Shown piece after piece: positions 16,060 to 24,730 of a DNA stretch of 41,053 nt. The position numbers and the translations under genes are program-made. Under the pieces are notes generated by a model, which was not told the DNA's origin, made no database searches, and worked only from the letters and a program-made list of their open reading frames with translations. Where the stretch lies: positions 57,213 to 98,265 of the forward strand of contig MKRX01000018.1 in assembly GCA_001898035.1 (NCBI GenBank), in the 5' to 3' direction. Numbering within the stretch: the stretch's first letter is position 1; the number at the start of each line of letters is the position of its first letter. The DNA comes from Armatimonadetes bacterium 55-13. Lineage in GTDB: Bacteria; Armatimonadota; Fimbriimonadia; Fimbriimonadales; Fimbriimonadaceae.

Positions 16060-16788
16060 ATGGCCAAGTTTAAGCACGCAATCGTCGTTGGAGCCTCCTC
16101 GGGAATCGGGCGAGAGATCGCTCGCCAGTTGGCGGCGTCCGGTTGCCGCGTAGGAGCGGTGGCGAGGCGGGGTGAGCGTTTGGCCGAGCTTGAGAAGGAG
16201 TTTCCGCAACTCATCGTGCCGTGCGTGCATGACGCGACCGACTACGACTCCGTGCCCAAGGTGTTTCAAGACTTGACCGGCCAAGTGGGCGGGCTGGATC
16301 TGATCGTCTACGCCAGCGGCGTGATGCCGATTGTGGAAGTGGACGAGTACTCCTTTGAAAAGGACAAGGCGATGATCGATACCAACGTGCTGGGGGCGAT
16401 CGCGTGGCTGAACCAGGCGGCGGAGCGGTTCTCGCATACCGGCCATGGGTCGCTGGTGGGAATTGGCAGCGTGGCGGGGGACCGCGGGCGCATGAAGCAG
16501 CCGGTCTACAACGCCAGCAAGGCGGCCCTTCATACCTATCTGGAAGCCTTACGGAACCGGTTGGACCGTAAGGGGGTTAAGGTGGTGACGATCAAGCCGG
16601 GACCGGTGAAGACGGAAATGACCGCCGGGTTGGACATGCCCGGCATGATGGAGCCGGAACAAGTGGCCGCGTTTGTCATTAAGAAGGCTTCCAAGACGGG
16701 CGAACACTACGTCTCTCCGAAGCATGCCGTGATCTTCGCCATTATTCGAAACATTCCCTCATGGATCTTCCGACGCCTCAACATCTAG
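16060..16788 (+). CDS. dprE2: SDR reductase, DprE2-like (decaprenylphosphoryl-2-keto-ribose reductase)
   Basis: From ATG 16060 the protein has 242 residues (a TTG two codons upstream is less likely). 'VVGASSGIGREIA' (about 10-22) is the Rossmann TGxxxGIG loop, the catalytic tetrad is visible as Asn in 'MIDTNVLG', Ser in 'GIGSVAGDRG', and Tyr/Lys in 'VYNASKAAL'. It would reduce the 2-keto intermediate to polyprenyl-phosphate arabinose with NAD(P)H. The C-terminal 'AIIRNIPSWIFRRLNI' is hydrophobic and basic, suitable for membrane contact. It begins 12 bases after the UbiA gene and its end overlaps the DprE1 start by 28 bases. The symbol rests on family features plus the neighbouring DprE1. Confidence 0.82.
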   Translation: MAKFKHAIVVGASSGIGREIARQLAASGCRVGAVARRGERLAELEKEFPQLIVPCVHDATDYDSVPKVFQDLTGQVGGLDLIVYASGVMPIVEVDEYSFEKDKAMIDTNVLGAIAWLNQAAERFSHTGHGSLVGIGSVAGDRGRMKQPVYNASKAALHTYLEALRNRLDRKGVKVVTIKPGPVKTEMTAGLDMPGMMEPEQVAAFVIKKASKTGEHYVSPKHAVIFAIIRNIPSWIFRRLNI

Positions 16789-18188
16789 CGCTCCCCGGCG
16801 ACAAGATTCGCGAGATCACGGGATTCGGCATGAGCTTTCGTGCCGACAGCTACGTGTTTCAGCCCACTACCCTTGACGAGGTGCGCGAGGTGTTTGCGCT
16901 GGCCCGACAGGTGGGGCGGAACATAGTGTTGCGGGGCGCGGGGCGGAGTTATGGGGATGCGGCGATCGACGCCGAATCTATCGCCCTGGACTTCACCCAG
17001 ATGAAGCGATTCCTCTCCTGGGACCCCGAAACGGGAATCGCGGAGTGTGAGCCGGGGGTCACCATCGAAGACCTTTGGCGAACCGGCCTCCCGCATGGCT
17101 GGTGGCCGAAGGTGGTGAGCGGAACGATGTTTCCGACCTTGGGTGGTGCGCTGGCGATGAACATCCATGGGAAGAACAACTTCCGGATGGGCACGCTGGG
17201 CGATAACGTGCTGGAGATCGACCTGATGACGGTCGATGGCAAGGTCCGCACGCTCACCCCCGATCAGGAGTTGTTTTACGCGGCCATCTCCAGCGCGGGC
17301 CTGCTTGGCGTGATCACGCGGGTCAAGCTGGGGATGAAGAAAGTTCACTCGGGCGACCTCAAGGTTTACGCGGAATCTCTACCGAATTGGGACGCGCAGA
17401 TCGAGGCGTTTGAGAAGCGGGCGGAGAACGCGGATTACATGGTGAGCTGGGTGGACTGCTTCGGCAGTGGGGCGGGCGCGGGGCGGGGGCTTTTCCACGC
17501 GGCGTGGCACTTGCCCGATGAAGATTCAGAGAGCCTGCTTCCCTTCCACCAGGACCTACCGGAGAAGATCGCCAAGGTTGTGCCGAAGAGTCAGGTTTGG
17601 CGGATCTTGAAGCCGCTGAACAACCGATTCGGGATGAAGTGGCTGAACGCGGCCAAGCACCTCTCCGGCAAGTTCGTGGGCAACAGGAAGATGCACACCC
17701 AGAGTCTGGTGGCGTTCTCCTTCTTGCTGGACTACGTGCCGAACTGGCGGAACGCCTACCTGCCGGACGGATTCATTCAGTACCAAACCTTCGTGCCGAA
17801 GGAAGCCGCCAAGCGGGTGTTCGCCAAGCAGATCGAGATGACGCAGGAGGCGAAGATGGAGCCGTTCTTGGGGGTCTTGAAGAAGCACAAGCCGGACCGG
17901 TTCTTGCTGAGCCACTCCCTGGACGGCTACTCCTTTGCCCTGGACTTTAAGGTTTCCGAGGAAACCTGGCCCCGGTTGCAGCGGCTCTGCCAGCGGATGA
18001 ACGAGATGGTGATTGAGTCGGGCGGGCGGTTCTATTTGGCCAAGGACGGCACCCTGACGCCGGAACACGCTCAGGCCTATCTGGGCGAGAATTTGACGAC
18101 TCTCCAGCTTCTGAAGAAGGAGTTGGACCCCGAGGGATTGTTAACGTCCGGACAGGCCCGAAGACTGAAGCTGTTCGAGTCCGCCTAG
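16761..18188 (+). CDS. dprE1: FAD-dependent decaprenylphosphoryl-ribose 2'-oxidase, DprE1-like
   Basis: A 475-residue FAD_binding_4 oxidase. 'LRGAGRSYGDAAI' (about residues 56-68) is the FAD pyrophosphate-binding loop nearly as in mycobacterial DprE1, 'NIHGKNNFRMGTLGDNV' region (about 133-150) matches the D-I-H-G-K-N segment, and 'FYLAKDG' keeps the active-site lysine (Lys428, equal to Lys418 of M. tuberculosis). At the position of the benzothiazinone-target Cys387 the sequence reads G-Y-S-F-A-L-D-F, so Ala393 replaces Cys. It oxidises the 2'-hydroxyl of polyprenyl-phosphoribose, and DprE2 completes epimerisation to arabinose. It is coupled to dprE2 by a 28-base overlap and is followed by galE after 22 bases. 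Confidence 0.88.
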   Translation: MDLPTPQHLALPGDKIREITGFGMSFRADSYVFQPTTLDEVREVFALARQVGRNIVLRGAGRSYGDAAIDAESIALDFTQMKRFLSWDPETGIAECEPGVTIEDLWRTGLPHGWWPKVVSGTMFPTLGGALAMNIHGKNNFRMGTLGDNVLEIDLMTVDGKVRTLTPDQELFYAAISSAGLLGVITRVKLGMKKVHSGDLKVYAESLPNWDAQIEAFEKRAENADYMVSWVDCFGSGAGAGRGLFHAAWHLPDEDSESLLPFHQDLPEKIAKVVPKSQVWRILKPLNNRFGMKWLNAAKHLSGKFVGNRKMHTQSLVAFSFLLDYVPNWRNAYLPDGFIQYQTFVPKEAAKRVFAKQIEMTQEAKMEPFLGVLKKHKPDRFLLSHSLDGYSFALDFKVSEETWPRLQRLCQRMNEMVIESGGRFYLAKDGTLTPEHAQAYLGENLTTLQLLKKELDPEGLLTSGQARRLKLFESA

Positions 18189-18210
18189 TTCGCAGGTAGG
18201 CTTTGAGGCA

Positions 18211-19197
18211 ATGATTTTGGTCGTAGGCGGAGCCGGCTACATCGGCTCACACATGCTCAAGCTGCTTCGGGATCAGCAAGAGCCCCACGTTGTATTCGAT
18301 AGTTTGGAGAACGGCCACCGCACGGCCCTACAGAGCAGCCTCTTCGTTCAGGGGGACCTGCGCAACCCGGACGATCTGAAGCGCGCCTTCGACGCCTATC
18401 CCGAAATCGACCTCGTCATGCACTTCGCCGCCTACATCTCGGTGGGCGAGAGCGTGCGAGAGCCGGGCAAGTATTACAACAACAACACGGCGGGCGTTTT
18501 GAACCTGCTGGAAGAGATGAAGTCGCGGGGCATCGGCAAGTTCGTCTTCAGCTCCACGGCGGCGGTTTTTGGGAATCCTCAGTACGTGCCGCTGGATGAA
18601 GTGCACCCGAAGGGTCCGCTGAATCCGTACGGCCACAGCAAGCTGATGGTGGAGCAGATGCTGGACGACTACGATGTAGCCCACAGCTTCAAGAGCGTGT
18701 GCCTGCGCTACTTCAACGCGGCAGGGGCCGATCCCGACGGAGTTTTAGGCGAGGACCACGAGCCGGAAGAGCACCTGATCCCGGTGGCGCTCTTGGCGGC
18801 GCTGGGCCGAAGGCCGACGATGAAGGTGTTCGGCACCGACTACGACACCCCCGATGGCACCTGCGTTCGAGACTACATCCACGTCTTGGACTTGGCGCAG
18901 GCTCACCTTTTGGCGGTACGACACCTGCGAGCGGGCGGCGATTCTCGCAAGTACAACCTGGGTAACGGCGAGGGGTTCTCGGTGAAACAGGTCTTAGAAA
19001 CCACGGAAAAGGTGATCGGGCGAGAGGTTCCCAAGGAGTACGGCCCCCGGCGACCAGGCGATAGTCCGAAGCTTATTGCCGACAGTTCGCGCATCCGCCA
19101 GGACTGGGGTTGGCAGCCTGCTTATCCCGACCTTGAACAGATCATCGACCACGCTTGGAAGTGGCGGCTGGCCCACTTGGAAGGCTTTGGCGATTGA
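18211..19197 (+). CDS. galE: UDP-glucose 4-epimerase
   Basis: A 328-residue extended SDR. 'ILVVGGAGYIGSHMLKLL' (residues 2-19) is the G-x-x-G-x-x-G NAD loop, 'FSSTAAVFG' gives the catalytic Ser/Thr, and 'YGHSKLMVEQML' the Tyr-x-x-x-Lys pair. 'CLRYFNAAGADPDG' and 'GTCVRDYIHVLDLAQAH' are GalE-specific. It interconverts UDP-glucose and UDP-galactose in the cytoplasm, supplying sugars for the polysaccharide locus. It is the last gene of the plus-strand cassette starting with the UbiA-type enzyme; the 22-base gap suggests co-transcription. A 65-base gap with nothing notable follows before nrnA. Confidence 0.93.
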   Translation: MILVVGGAGYIGSHMLKLLRDQQEPHVVFDSLENGHRTALQSSLFVQGDLRNPDDLKRAFDAYPEIDLVMHFAAYISVGESVREPGKYYNNNTAGVLNLLEEMKSRGIGKFVFSSTAAVFGNPQYVPLDEVHPKGPLNPYGHSKLMVEQMLDDYDVAHSFKSVCLRYFNAAGADPDGVLGEDHEPEEHLIPVALLAALGRRPTMKVFGTDYDTPDGTCVRDYIHVLDLAQAHLLAVRHLRAGGDSRKYNLGNGEGFSVKQVLETTEKVIGREVPKEYGPRRPGDSPKLIADSSRIRQDWGWQPAYPDLEQIIDHAWKWRLAHLEGFGD

Positions 19198-19262
19198 AAC
19201 CCAGCAATCTGGGAGTAAACTAACCTCGCTTTGACGACGCTCAAACGACCAGGGAGCCGTGT

Positions 19263-20240
19263 GTGGGGATAGTCGAAACGCTCGCCCCCGAGTTCGTAAG
19301 CGCCGTGAAGTCGGCGTCTTCCGTGCTCATCGGGACCCATTTAAATCCTGACGGAGACGCTCTTGGGAGCGCGCTCGCGGTTTCTCATTACCTGGATGGC
19401 CTGGGAATTCCGAACGAGGTGCTGTGCCACCACATGCCCCCTCGCAACCTTCGGTTCCTGCCCGGCGTTTCCCGCATTCGGCAGACGCCCAAGGAAGAAA
19501 AGTACGACTTAGGCATCGTGGTCGATCTGGATTCGCCGGATCGATTGGGCAACACCGAGTCGTTCTTTGCGAACTGCGAGAAGACGATTTTCATCGATCA
19601 CCACGTTCCGCATGACGCTCCGGGCGATATTCGGATCGTCGACACCACCGCCCCGGCAACCGCGGTCATCTTGGCCCGACTGTTCAACTTCTTGGGCGCC
19701 GAGGTGACGTCAGACATTGCCACTTGTCTCATCACGGGAATCGTGACGGACACCGGCAGCTTCCGGTTCCGAAACACCACGCCGGAGTCGCTAAGTTTGG
19801 CGGCGTGGCTCTTGGAGCAGGGTGGAAACATCAACCTCGTCAGCGAGCAGGTGTTCCAGAGCAAGCCGATTTCCAGCGCCCGACTGCTGGGCTACACGCT
19901 GGAGCGGATGCAGTTGGACTGCAACGATCAACTCTGCTGGTCGGTGCTGACAAACGAAGACTTTGAAACCAACCACGCGGTGGACGAGGACACGGAAGGG
20001 TTTGTCAACGAACTGCTCTTCATCGAGACCGTTCAGATCGCGGCGATTTTCCGAGAACCGAAGCGGGGCAAGATTCGTTGTTCCGTGCGGTCGCGAGGGG
20101 ATTACGACGTGGCGGCGGTGGCAAGAATCTTTGGCGGTGGAGGACACCGCAATGCGGCAGGCTGTACTTTTGAAGGACCAGTGGAAGAGGCGGTCGAAAA
20201 GCTTGTCGATGAGTTACGACGTTGCTTGGAATCATCCTAA
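19263..20240 (+). CDS. nrnA: DHH/DHHA1 phosphoesterase, NrnA-like oligoribonuclease / pAp phosphatase
   Basis: A 325-residue protein with 'THLNPDGDALGSALA' (about 24-38), 'VVDLDSPDR' , the name-giving 'IDHHVP' (about 114-119) and 'GIVTDTGSFRF' metal motifs of the DHH domain, then a DHHA1 domain ending with 'GGGGHRNAAGC' for substrate binding. It degrades 2-5-mer RNA and 3'-phosphoadenosine 5'-phosphate. The start is GTG 19263-19265 with AGGGAG a few bases upstream. The gene overlaps truB by 19 bases, the classic rbfA-nrnA-truB type order, but rbfA and infB are absent here and galE precedes instead. Confidence 0.88.
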   Translation: MGIVETLAPEFVSAVKSASSVLIGTHLNPDGDALGSALAVSHYLDGLGIPNEVLCHHMPPRNLRFLPGVSRIRQTPKEEKYDLGIVVDLDSPDRLGNTESFFANCEKTIFIDHHVPHDAPGDIRIVDTTAPATAVILARLFNFLGAEVTSDIATCLITGIVTDTGSFRFRNTTPESLSLAAWLLEQGGNINLVSEQVFQSKPISSARLLGYTLERMQLDCNDQLCWSVLTNEDFETNHAVDEDTEGFVNELLFIETVQIAAIFREPKRGKIRCSVRSRGDYDVAAVARIFGGGGHRNAAGCTFEGPVEEAVEKLVDELRRCLESS

Positions 20241-21094
20241 TCAACAAGGAGAAGGGTTGTACTTCTCACGACGTAGTCAACGCCGTTCGTCGCAAATTTA
20301 GCACGCGGCGTGTTGGCCATGCCGGAACCCTCGACCCCTTGGCGACCGGCCTTTTGGTAGTGGCGGTGGGTCCGGCCACCCGGTTCCTGCAATATCTTCC
20401 CCTTGAACCCAAGGAATACGTGGCCCAAATCAAGTTTGGCAAGGCAACGTCCACCTTTGACGAGGAGGGAGAAGTCACCAGTGAGGGGCCTGTCCCAGAC
20501 GATTTGAGCGGGGCGATCCAAGAGGTCATGCCGCAGTTCTTGGGTCTGATCTCGCAGCTACCGCCCATGTACAGCGCGGTGAAGATCGACGGTAAGCCGC
20601 TGTATCACTATGCCCGCCAGGGCAAGACGCTGGAGCGGGAGCCCCGGCGGGTTCACATCGAGCAGTTTGAGATCACCCAAATGTCCCAGGATTCTGTGGA
20701 GGCACGCATCCTTTGTTCCGGCGGGACGTATATCCGATCATTGGCTCACGACTTAGGCGAGGCGATAGGGGCGGGCGCGCACCTGACGGGACTTCATCGA
20801 TCGCGTGTCGGGCGATTTACGGACGGGCAAGCAACGGCGCTTACCGACGCGACGCCCGACATGCTGATCTCCCTACGAGAGGCGCTTCCCCCCATGCCGT
20901 TGATCCAACTCGACGAGACCCAGGTTCACCAAATTCGGGAAGGAAGGCAGATCGGTCTTGAGTCCCCAACCGGAAGTCGGCTAGTGGCTTTGCTTGAACC
21001 GGGAGGTAACGTATTTAGCGTGGCAAGAGTCCTGGACCACATGGTGCAACCCGAATGCGTGATTCCGGCGGAGGCGACGCATGGCGTTTCTTGA
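20222..21094 (+). CDS. truB: tRNA pseudouridine(55) synthase
   Basis: A 290-residue TruB. The N-terminus 'LGIILINKEKGCTSHDVV' fits the family start 'G-x-x-x-I-x-K-x-x-G-x-T-S-x-D-V-V', and 'VGHAGTLDPLATGLLVVAVG' region carries the catalytic Asp of motif II. 'RVHIEQFEI' and 'CSGGTYIRSLAHDLG' are the later conserved segments. It converts U55 of tRNA to pseudouridine. The start must be TTG 20222, since the conserved N-terminus begins immediately after it; this overlaps nrnA by 19 bases, so translation is probably coupled. Its end overlaps the DUF2752 gene by 14 bases. Confidence 0.95.
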   Translation: MLGIILINKEKGCTSHDVVNAVRRKFSTRRVGHAGTLDPLATGLLVVAVGPATRFLQYLPLEPKEYVAQIKFGKATSTFDEEGEVTSEGPVPDDLSGAIQEVMPQFLGLISQLPPMYSAVKIDGKPLYHYARQGKTLEREPRRVHIEQFEITQMSQDSVEARILCSGGTYIRSLAHDLGEAIGAGAHLTGLHRSRVGRFTDGQATALTDATPDMLISLREALPPMPLIQLDETQVHQIREGRQIGLESPTGSRLVALLEPGGNVFSVARVLDHMVQPECVIPAEATHGVS

Positions 21095-21566
21095 GCCCTG
21101 CGATGATAAGAAAATTCTAAATGGCCAACTGGTCACCTTTGCAATCTGGCTGGCGATTACGGCATTCGGAATCTACCTTTCACCGAGCCCTCACGGTCAC
21201 GGGACGCACGAACAGCTTGGACTTCCTCCCTGTCCTAGCGTTTTGTTCTTCAATCGCCCTTGCCCCGGCTGTGGTCTGACCACCAGTTGGACGGCCACGA
21301 TTCACGGTCGGTTCATCGAGGCATTCCACGCGCATCCCTTGGGGCCGTTACTGTACTTAGGCTTCACGTATGTTGCCCTCGTGGGCCTGTGGGCGTACAC
21401 CAAGAAGCTTCGCATCGATACGGGCGGACGCGCTTGGAGCGTTGGGATGATGGTGGGAGCGCTTGTCTTCTTCGGATTCGGCTTTATCCGGTTCGCATTG
21501 AACGACCACTTCGCGGCCCCCGACGAGATCACGAATTACGTTCAGCGTCTTTCTCGGAAATCGTAA
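21081..21566 (+). CDS. DUF2752 family membrane protein
   Basis: A 161-residue protein with a first membrane helix near residues 16-35, the family signature 'FFNRPCPGCGLTTSW' (about 55-69), then helices at about 90-107 and 125-145. The P-C-P-x-C-G-L-T-x-x pattern defines DUF2752; the two cysteines could bind metal, but the function of the family is not established to my knowledge. GGAGG lies 8 bases before the ATG, and the gene overlaps truB by 14 bases. It converges on the decayed HEAT gene, whose ancestral 3' end overlaps it. Confidence 0.75.
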   Translation: MAFLEPCDDKKILNGQLVTFAIWLAITAFGIYLSPSPHGHGTHEQLGLPPCPSVLFFNRPCPGCGLTTSWTATIHGRFIEAFHAHPLGPLLYLGFTYVALVGLWAYTKKLRIDTGGRAWSVGMMVGALVFFGFGFIRFALNDHFAAPDEITNYVQRLSRKS

Positions 21567-22383
21567 GTCCCTCAAGCTCGGCCAGGAGGGCGCTGAATAT
21601 CTCGTCGATGTACTCCGGATTCTCTTACTGGAGCAGTTCATCCACCGCGTCGGCGACTTCTTGCCGGTAGGTTTGGAGATACGGTCTCCCTTCTTTGAAA
21701 TCGTTCAATAACAGGCCTTTGACGATCCCGCACTTCCACGAAGAATGGATCGGCGATGAACTTGATCCAAATCGGAATCGCGGGTTCATAGCCGAAGAGG
21801 GTGAGCGTGTGGCTGATCCCCATGATCACGTCCTCATCCTTCTCTTTGTCCAGTCGTTCGATCAAGAAGTCTTGGACCTCCGTCGGATGGTAGCGATCCA
21901 TTTCTACCGTTGCGTTTCGACGAACCACCCAATGAGAATCTTTGACCGCAGCCGTCTTTAGATATCGCATGGCTCTCTTGAGACTTAGCTGAGGGAGGAC
22001 GTCAACCACGGACGATCTGACGAACCACGAAGAGTCTTCCAAAAGGCGAAGGACGCGGTAGAAATCGGTCGAATCTCCAATCTCCGCGAGGGCATCGACC
22101 CCCACCATCCTAACGAATTCGTTACTGTCCGAAAGGCAGGAACGTAGGGCGACCAACGCCAGTGATTTGGGCATCTTGTCATTGGCGGCAAGGTCCCAGA
22201 TGTGATCAGCGGTATTTTCTCGGTCCCTTGCGGACCGAGAATCGAGCTTGGCCAGAAGCTCGTCAAGCTTTTTCCTTTCTTCAATTGAGCGAGCTTCATA
22301 GGTGTAGGTCCCCTCAGGGGACTCCCATTTTAGTCCGCGATGGCCTGACGACCAAGATCAAAGGTCCTTAGTTCAAGAGCCAT
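21529..22383 (-). pseudogene. Decayed HEAT-repeat protein gene
   Basis: The longest intact piece is 21638-22174, coding for alpha-helical repeats such as 'FVRMVGVDALAEIGDS', 'SSWFVRSSVVDVLPQLS' and 'SHWVVRRNATVEMDRY', which are HEAT/PBS-lyase-like. Coding similarity does not stop there. Upstream, the same frame continues with 'RENTADHIWDLAANDK' and 'EARSIEERKKLDEL' but has no start codon; an ATG at 22381-22383 opens a short piece 'MALELRTFDLGRQAIA' in another frame, so one frameshift is needed near 22340-22355. Downstream, the frame must change near 21735-21750 to give 'GIVKGLLLNDFKEG', then an in-frame TAA at 21625-21627 interrupts 'VDELLQ' and 'ENPEYIDEIF', and the reading ends at TGA 21529-21531. 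Two shifts and one stop point to decay rather than one read error. Confidence 0.65.
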
Positions 22384-22384
22384 T

Positions 22385-22576
22385 CTATTGACGAAGGAAG
22401 AAGACCGTTGGGAAGCGGCAGCAGAAGTAGTCGCACCGAATATCCCACAGGATTCCATCGGCATCCTCAATCCATCGGAAAGCATCGCCCCTTGTGTCAT
22501 CAAAGCCGAGCTCTTCTTCTAGCTCTTCGATGTCCTCATAGACCTGAGAGGAGAAGACGCTCTCGAACCGATTCAA
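22385..22576 (-). CDS. Small acidic hypothetical protein, possibly a gene remnant
   Basis: A 63-residue reading frame, rich in Asp and Glu ('DIEELEEELGFDD'), ending one base before the possible start of the HEAT gene. The only start is a TTG at 22574-22576 without a usable ribosome site. The same frame stays open upstream ('PEPKLPLTFWELNRF') back towards the E1 stop, but contains no start codon there. I do not recognise it. It may be the 3' part of a gene whose 5' end was lost, in keeping with the decayed neighbour. Confidence 0.3.
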   Translation of the reverse strand: MNRFESVFSSQVYEDIEELEEELGFDDTRGDAFRWIEDADGILWDIRCDYFCCRFPTVFFLRQ

Positions 22577-22629
22577 CTCCCAAAAGGTGAGGGGGAGTTT
22601 GGGTTCGGGAACGCCCTCCTTCAGAACGC

Positions 22630-24618
22630 CTACTCCATGGTGACGCGGATGGCGTCTACCACCTGGCCCACATCGGGCAGGGCGGCGTATTCGTAGATGG
22701 GGTTGTAACCGATGTGAACGTCTTCTCGGGCCACCAACTGGGGCGGCGAGAGGAAGAGGTTCCAGCGGTCGGGGATGCGGGTCATCTCGGCGATGACAGT
22801 CTGGCCGAAGCCGCCGGTGCGGTTGTCCTCGTGAACGACCACCAGGCGACCGGTCTTCTCGACCGACTTGGTGATGGTCTCGTAGTCGCAGGGGACAATG
22901 GAGCGGAGGTCGATGATCTCAACCGAGCACTCACTGGCAAGCTTGGTCGCCGCTTCGTCGGCAAGTTCGAGACAGTTGCCCCAAGTGACCAGGGTGACGT
23001 CGGAGCCTTCCTTCACCACTTTGGCCTTGCCAAACGGCACCGGCTCGACCGAGGAGACGTCCATCTGCTTGCGGAAGATGTGCTTCGGAATGAGGATGAA
23101 GTGAGGATCGTCGCCGTGGATGGCGGTCCAGAAGAGGCCCGCCGCGTCTTCGGGAGTCGAGGGAATCGCCACCTTGAGGCCGGGGGTGTGTGCGAGGTAC
23201 GCCTCGTTCGCCTGGCTGTGCCAGAGGGAGCCTCCGGGCAGGTAAGCGCCGTAGGGAGCGTAGATCACGCACGGACACTTCCACTGGTCGAAGGTTCGCC
23301 AGCGCAGGGTGCTCATGTTGGCGGTGATTTGGTTCCAGCCGGGAGCGATGAAGTCGATGAACTGAAGCTCGAAGACGGGCTTCATGCCGTAAGACGCCAT
23401 GCCGACCGCCGCGCCCATGATGGTCGCTTCGGCGAGAGGCGAGTTGAAGACTTGCTTCGGGAACGACTCGCTCAGGCCCTTGGTCAAGCCGAACACGCCG
23501 CCCTTGGGGTCCTCGATATCCTCGCCAAAGAAGACGATCTTGGGATCGCTTTCCAGCGCCTTTCGGAAGACCTGGTTGATGGTGGCGACCATGGTTTGGC
23601 GACCGGTTTGGATCGGTGGGGCTTCGGCGGGGGCGTCTTCACCGAAGTTGAAATAGAGGGTCTCGGAGGCGAGGGGGTCTTGCTGCTTCTCCGCCTTCAG
23701 GTAGTCCTCGTCCACCTGCTTCACCACGTCTTCCTGCATCTTGGCGAAGTCGGCTTCGGTCAGTTCTCCGCTCTTGATGAGTTCTTCGCTCAGCAATCGG
23801 ATCGGGTCGCGGTGGGCCATCTCCTCGATGTCCTCCAGCTTTCGGTAGACGCGGTGGTCGTCCGAGGAGGTGTGGGAGGAGAGGCGGTCGATATCGCACC
23901 AGAGGAGCGTGGGGCCTTCCCCACTCTTGGCGCGGGCGACGGCGGTCTGACCGGCCTCAAAAACGGTGTCTGACTGGCGGCCATCGATCTTGACGATGTG
24001 ATCCGGGTTGATGATGCCGAGATTGAACGGAAGAAACTTCTCGGTAGGGGTGGAGATGCCGTACTTGTTATCTTCGACGGCGATGATCAGCGGGAGCTTC
24101 TCTTGGACGGCAAAGGCGAGGGCTTCGTAGAATTCACCCTGTCGGCTGGCCGCATCGCCCACGCTGGCAAATGCGACGGAGTCCTTTCCGGTGAGCTTCA
24201 TGCTCCATGCCGCGCCACAGGCGGGAATGAGCGAACCTCCGGTGGGGGTACAGACACTGAAAACGTTGTGCTCGCGGCTACTGTAGTGGCCGGGCATTTG
24301 GCGTCCGCCCGAACTGCTCTCTCGCTTGGCGAAGTAGGCCAGGGCGAGTTCGTAGTTGGTGAGGCCACGGGCGAGCATGATGGCTCGGTCGCGGTAGTAG
24401 GGAAAGACGTAGTCGTCTTCGGTGAGCGCAAAAGTAAAGGCGCCCAGCGCCTCGTGTCCCATACCGCTCACTTGGAACCAGCCCTTGCTCTGGCGAAGTA
24501 GGATGCCCTCTCGGCGATCCCCCTCGCGGCTCAGGAGCATGAGGCGAAGGTAGTCGAGCTTGCTGTAGGACTTGCTTGCGGGAATTACGGACATTGGAAT
24601 CGTTGGACCTCGTTTCAT
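22630..24618 (-). CDS. Thiamine-dependent 2-oxoacid dehydrogenase E1, fused alpha and beta subunits
   Basis: A 662-residue fusion. The alpha half (about 15-330) has 'SGMGHEALGAF', 'GRQMPGHYSSRE' and the thiamine diphosphate motif 'VGDAASRQGEFYEALAFA...VEDN' (G-D...N). The beta half (about 340-662) has 'FFGEDIEDPKGGVFG', 'NSPLAEATIMGAAVGMA' and 'QFIDFIAPGWNQI'. The fused layout is that of branched-chain or 2-oxoisovalerate type E1. It decarboxylates a 2-oxoacid and passes the acyl group to E2 lipoyl domains; no E2 or E3 gene is in the window. Start is ATG 24618 or the in-frame ATG 24594, the second having GAGG about 12 bases upstream. Downstream lies the decayed region. Confidence 0.87.
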   Translation of the reverse strand: MKRGPTIPMSVIPASKSYSKLDYLRLMLLSREGDRREGILLRQSKGWFQVSGMGHEALGAFTFALTEDDYVFPYYRDRAIMLARGLTNYELALAYFAKRESSSGGRQMPGHYSSREHNVFSVCTPTGGSLIPACGAAWSMKLTGKDSVAFASVGDAASRQGEFYEALAFAVQEKLPLIIAVEDNKYGISTPTEKFLPFNLGIINPDHIVKIDGRQSDTVFEAGQTAVARAKSGEGPTLLWCDIDRLSSHTSSDDHRVYRKLEDIEEMAHRDPIRLLSEELIKSGELTEADFAKMQEDVVKQVDEDYLKAEKQQDPLASETLYFNFGEDAPAEAPPIQTGRQTMVATINQVFRKALESDPKIVFFGEDIEDPKGGVFGLTKGLSESFPKQVFNSPLAEATIMGAAVGMASYGMKPVFELQFIDFIAPGWNQITANMSTLRWRTFDQWKCPCVIYAPYGAYLPGGSLWHSQANEAYLAHTPGLKVAIPSTPEDAAGLFWTAIHGDDPHFILIPKHIFRKQMDVSSVEPVPFGKAKVVKEGSDVTLVTWGNCLELADEAATKLASECSVEIIDLRSIVPCDYETITKSVEKTGRLVVVHEDNRTGGFGQTVIAEMTRIPDRWNLFLSPPQLVAREDVHIGYNPIYEYAALPDVGQVVDAIRVTME

Positions 24619-24730
24619 CGTTGAAACCGGCTCGCCCGATACTGGCGGCCCTTAGGGCCAGTATACCGACCGGGATGGCCCGAACTTCGGTACCGGTCCA
24701 TAACAGTTTGGGTCCAATCTGTGCTTGTTT

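Noticed and set aside
22714-23973. A 419-codon open frame on the plus strand
   Set aside because: It runs antisense to the well-supported fused E1 gene and shows low-complexity, shadow-type composition.
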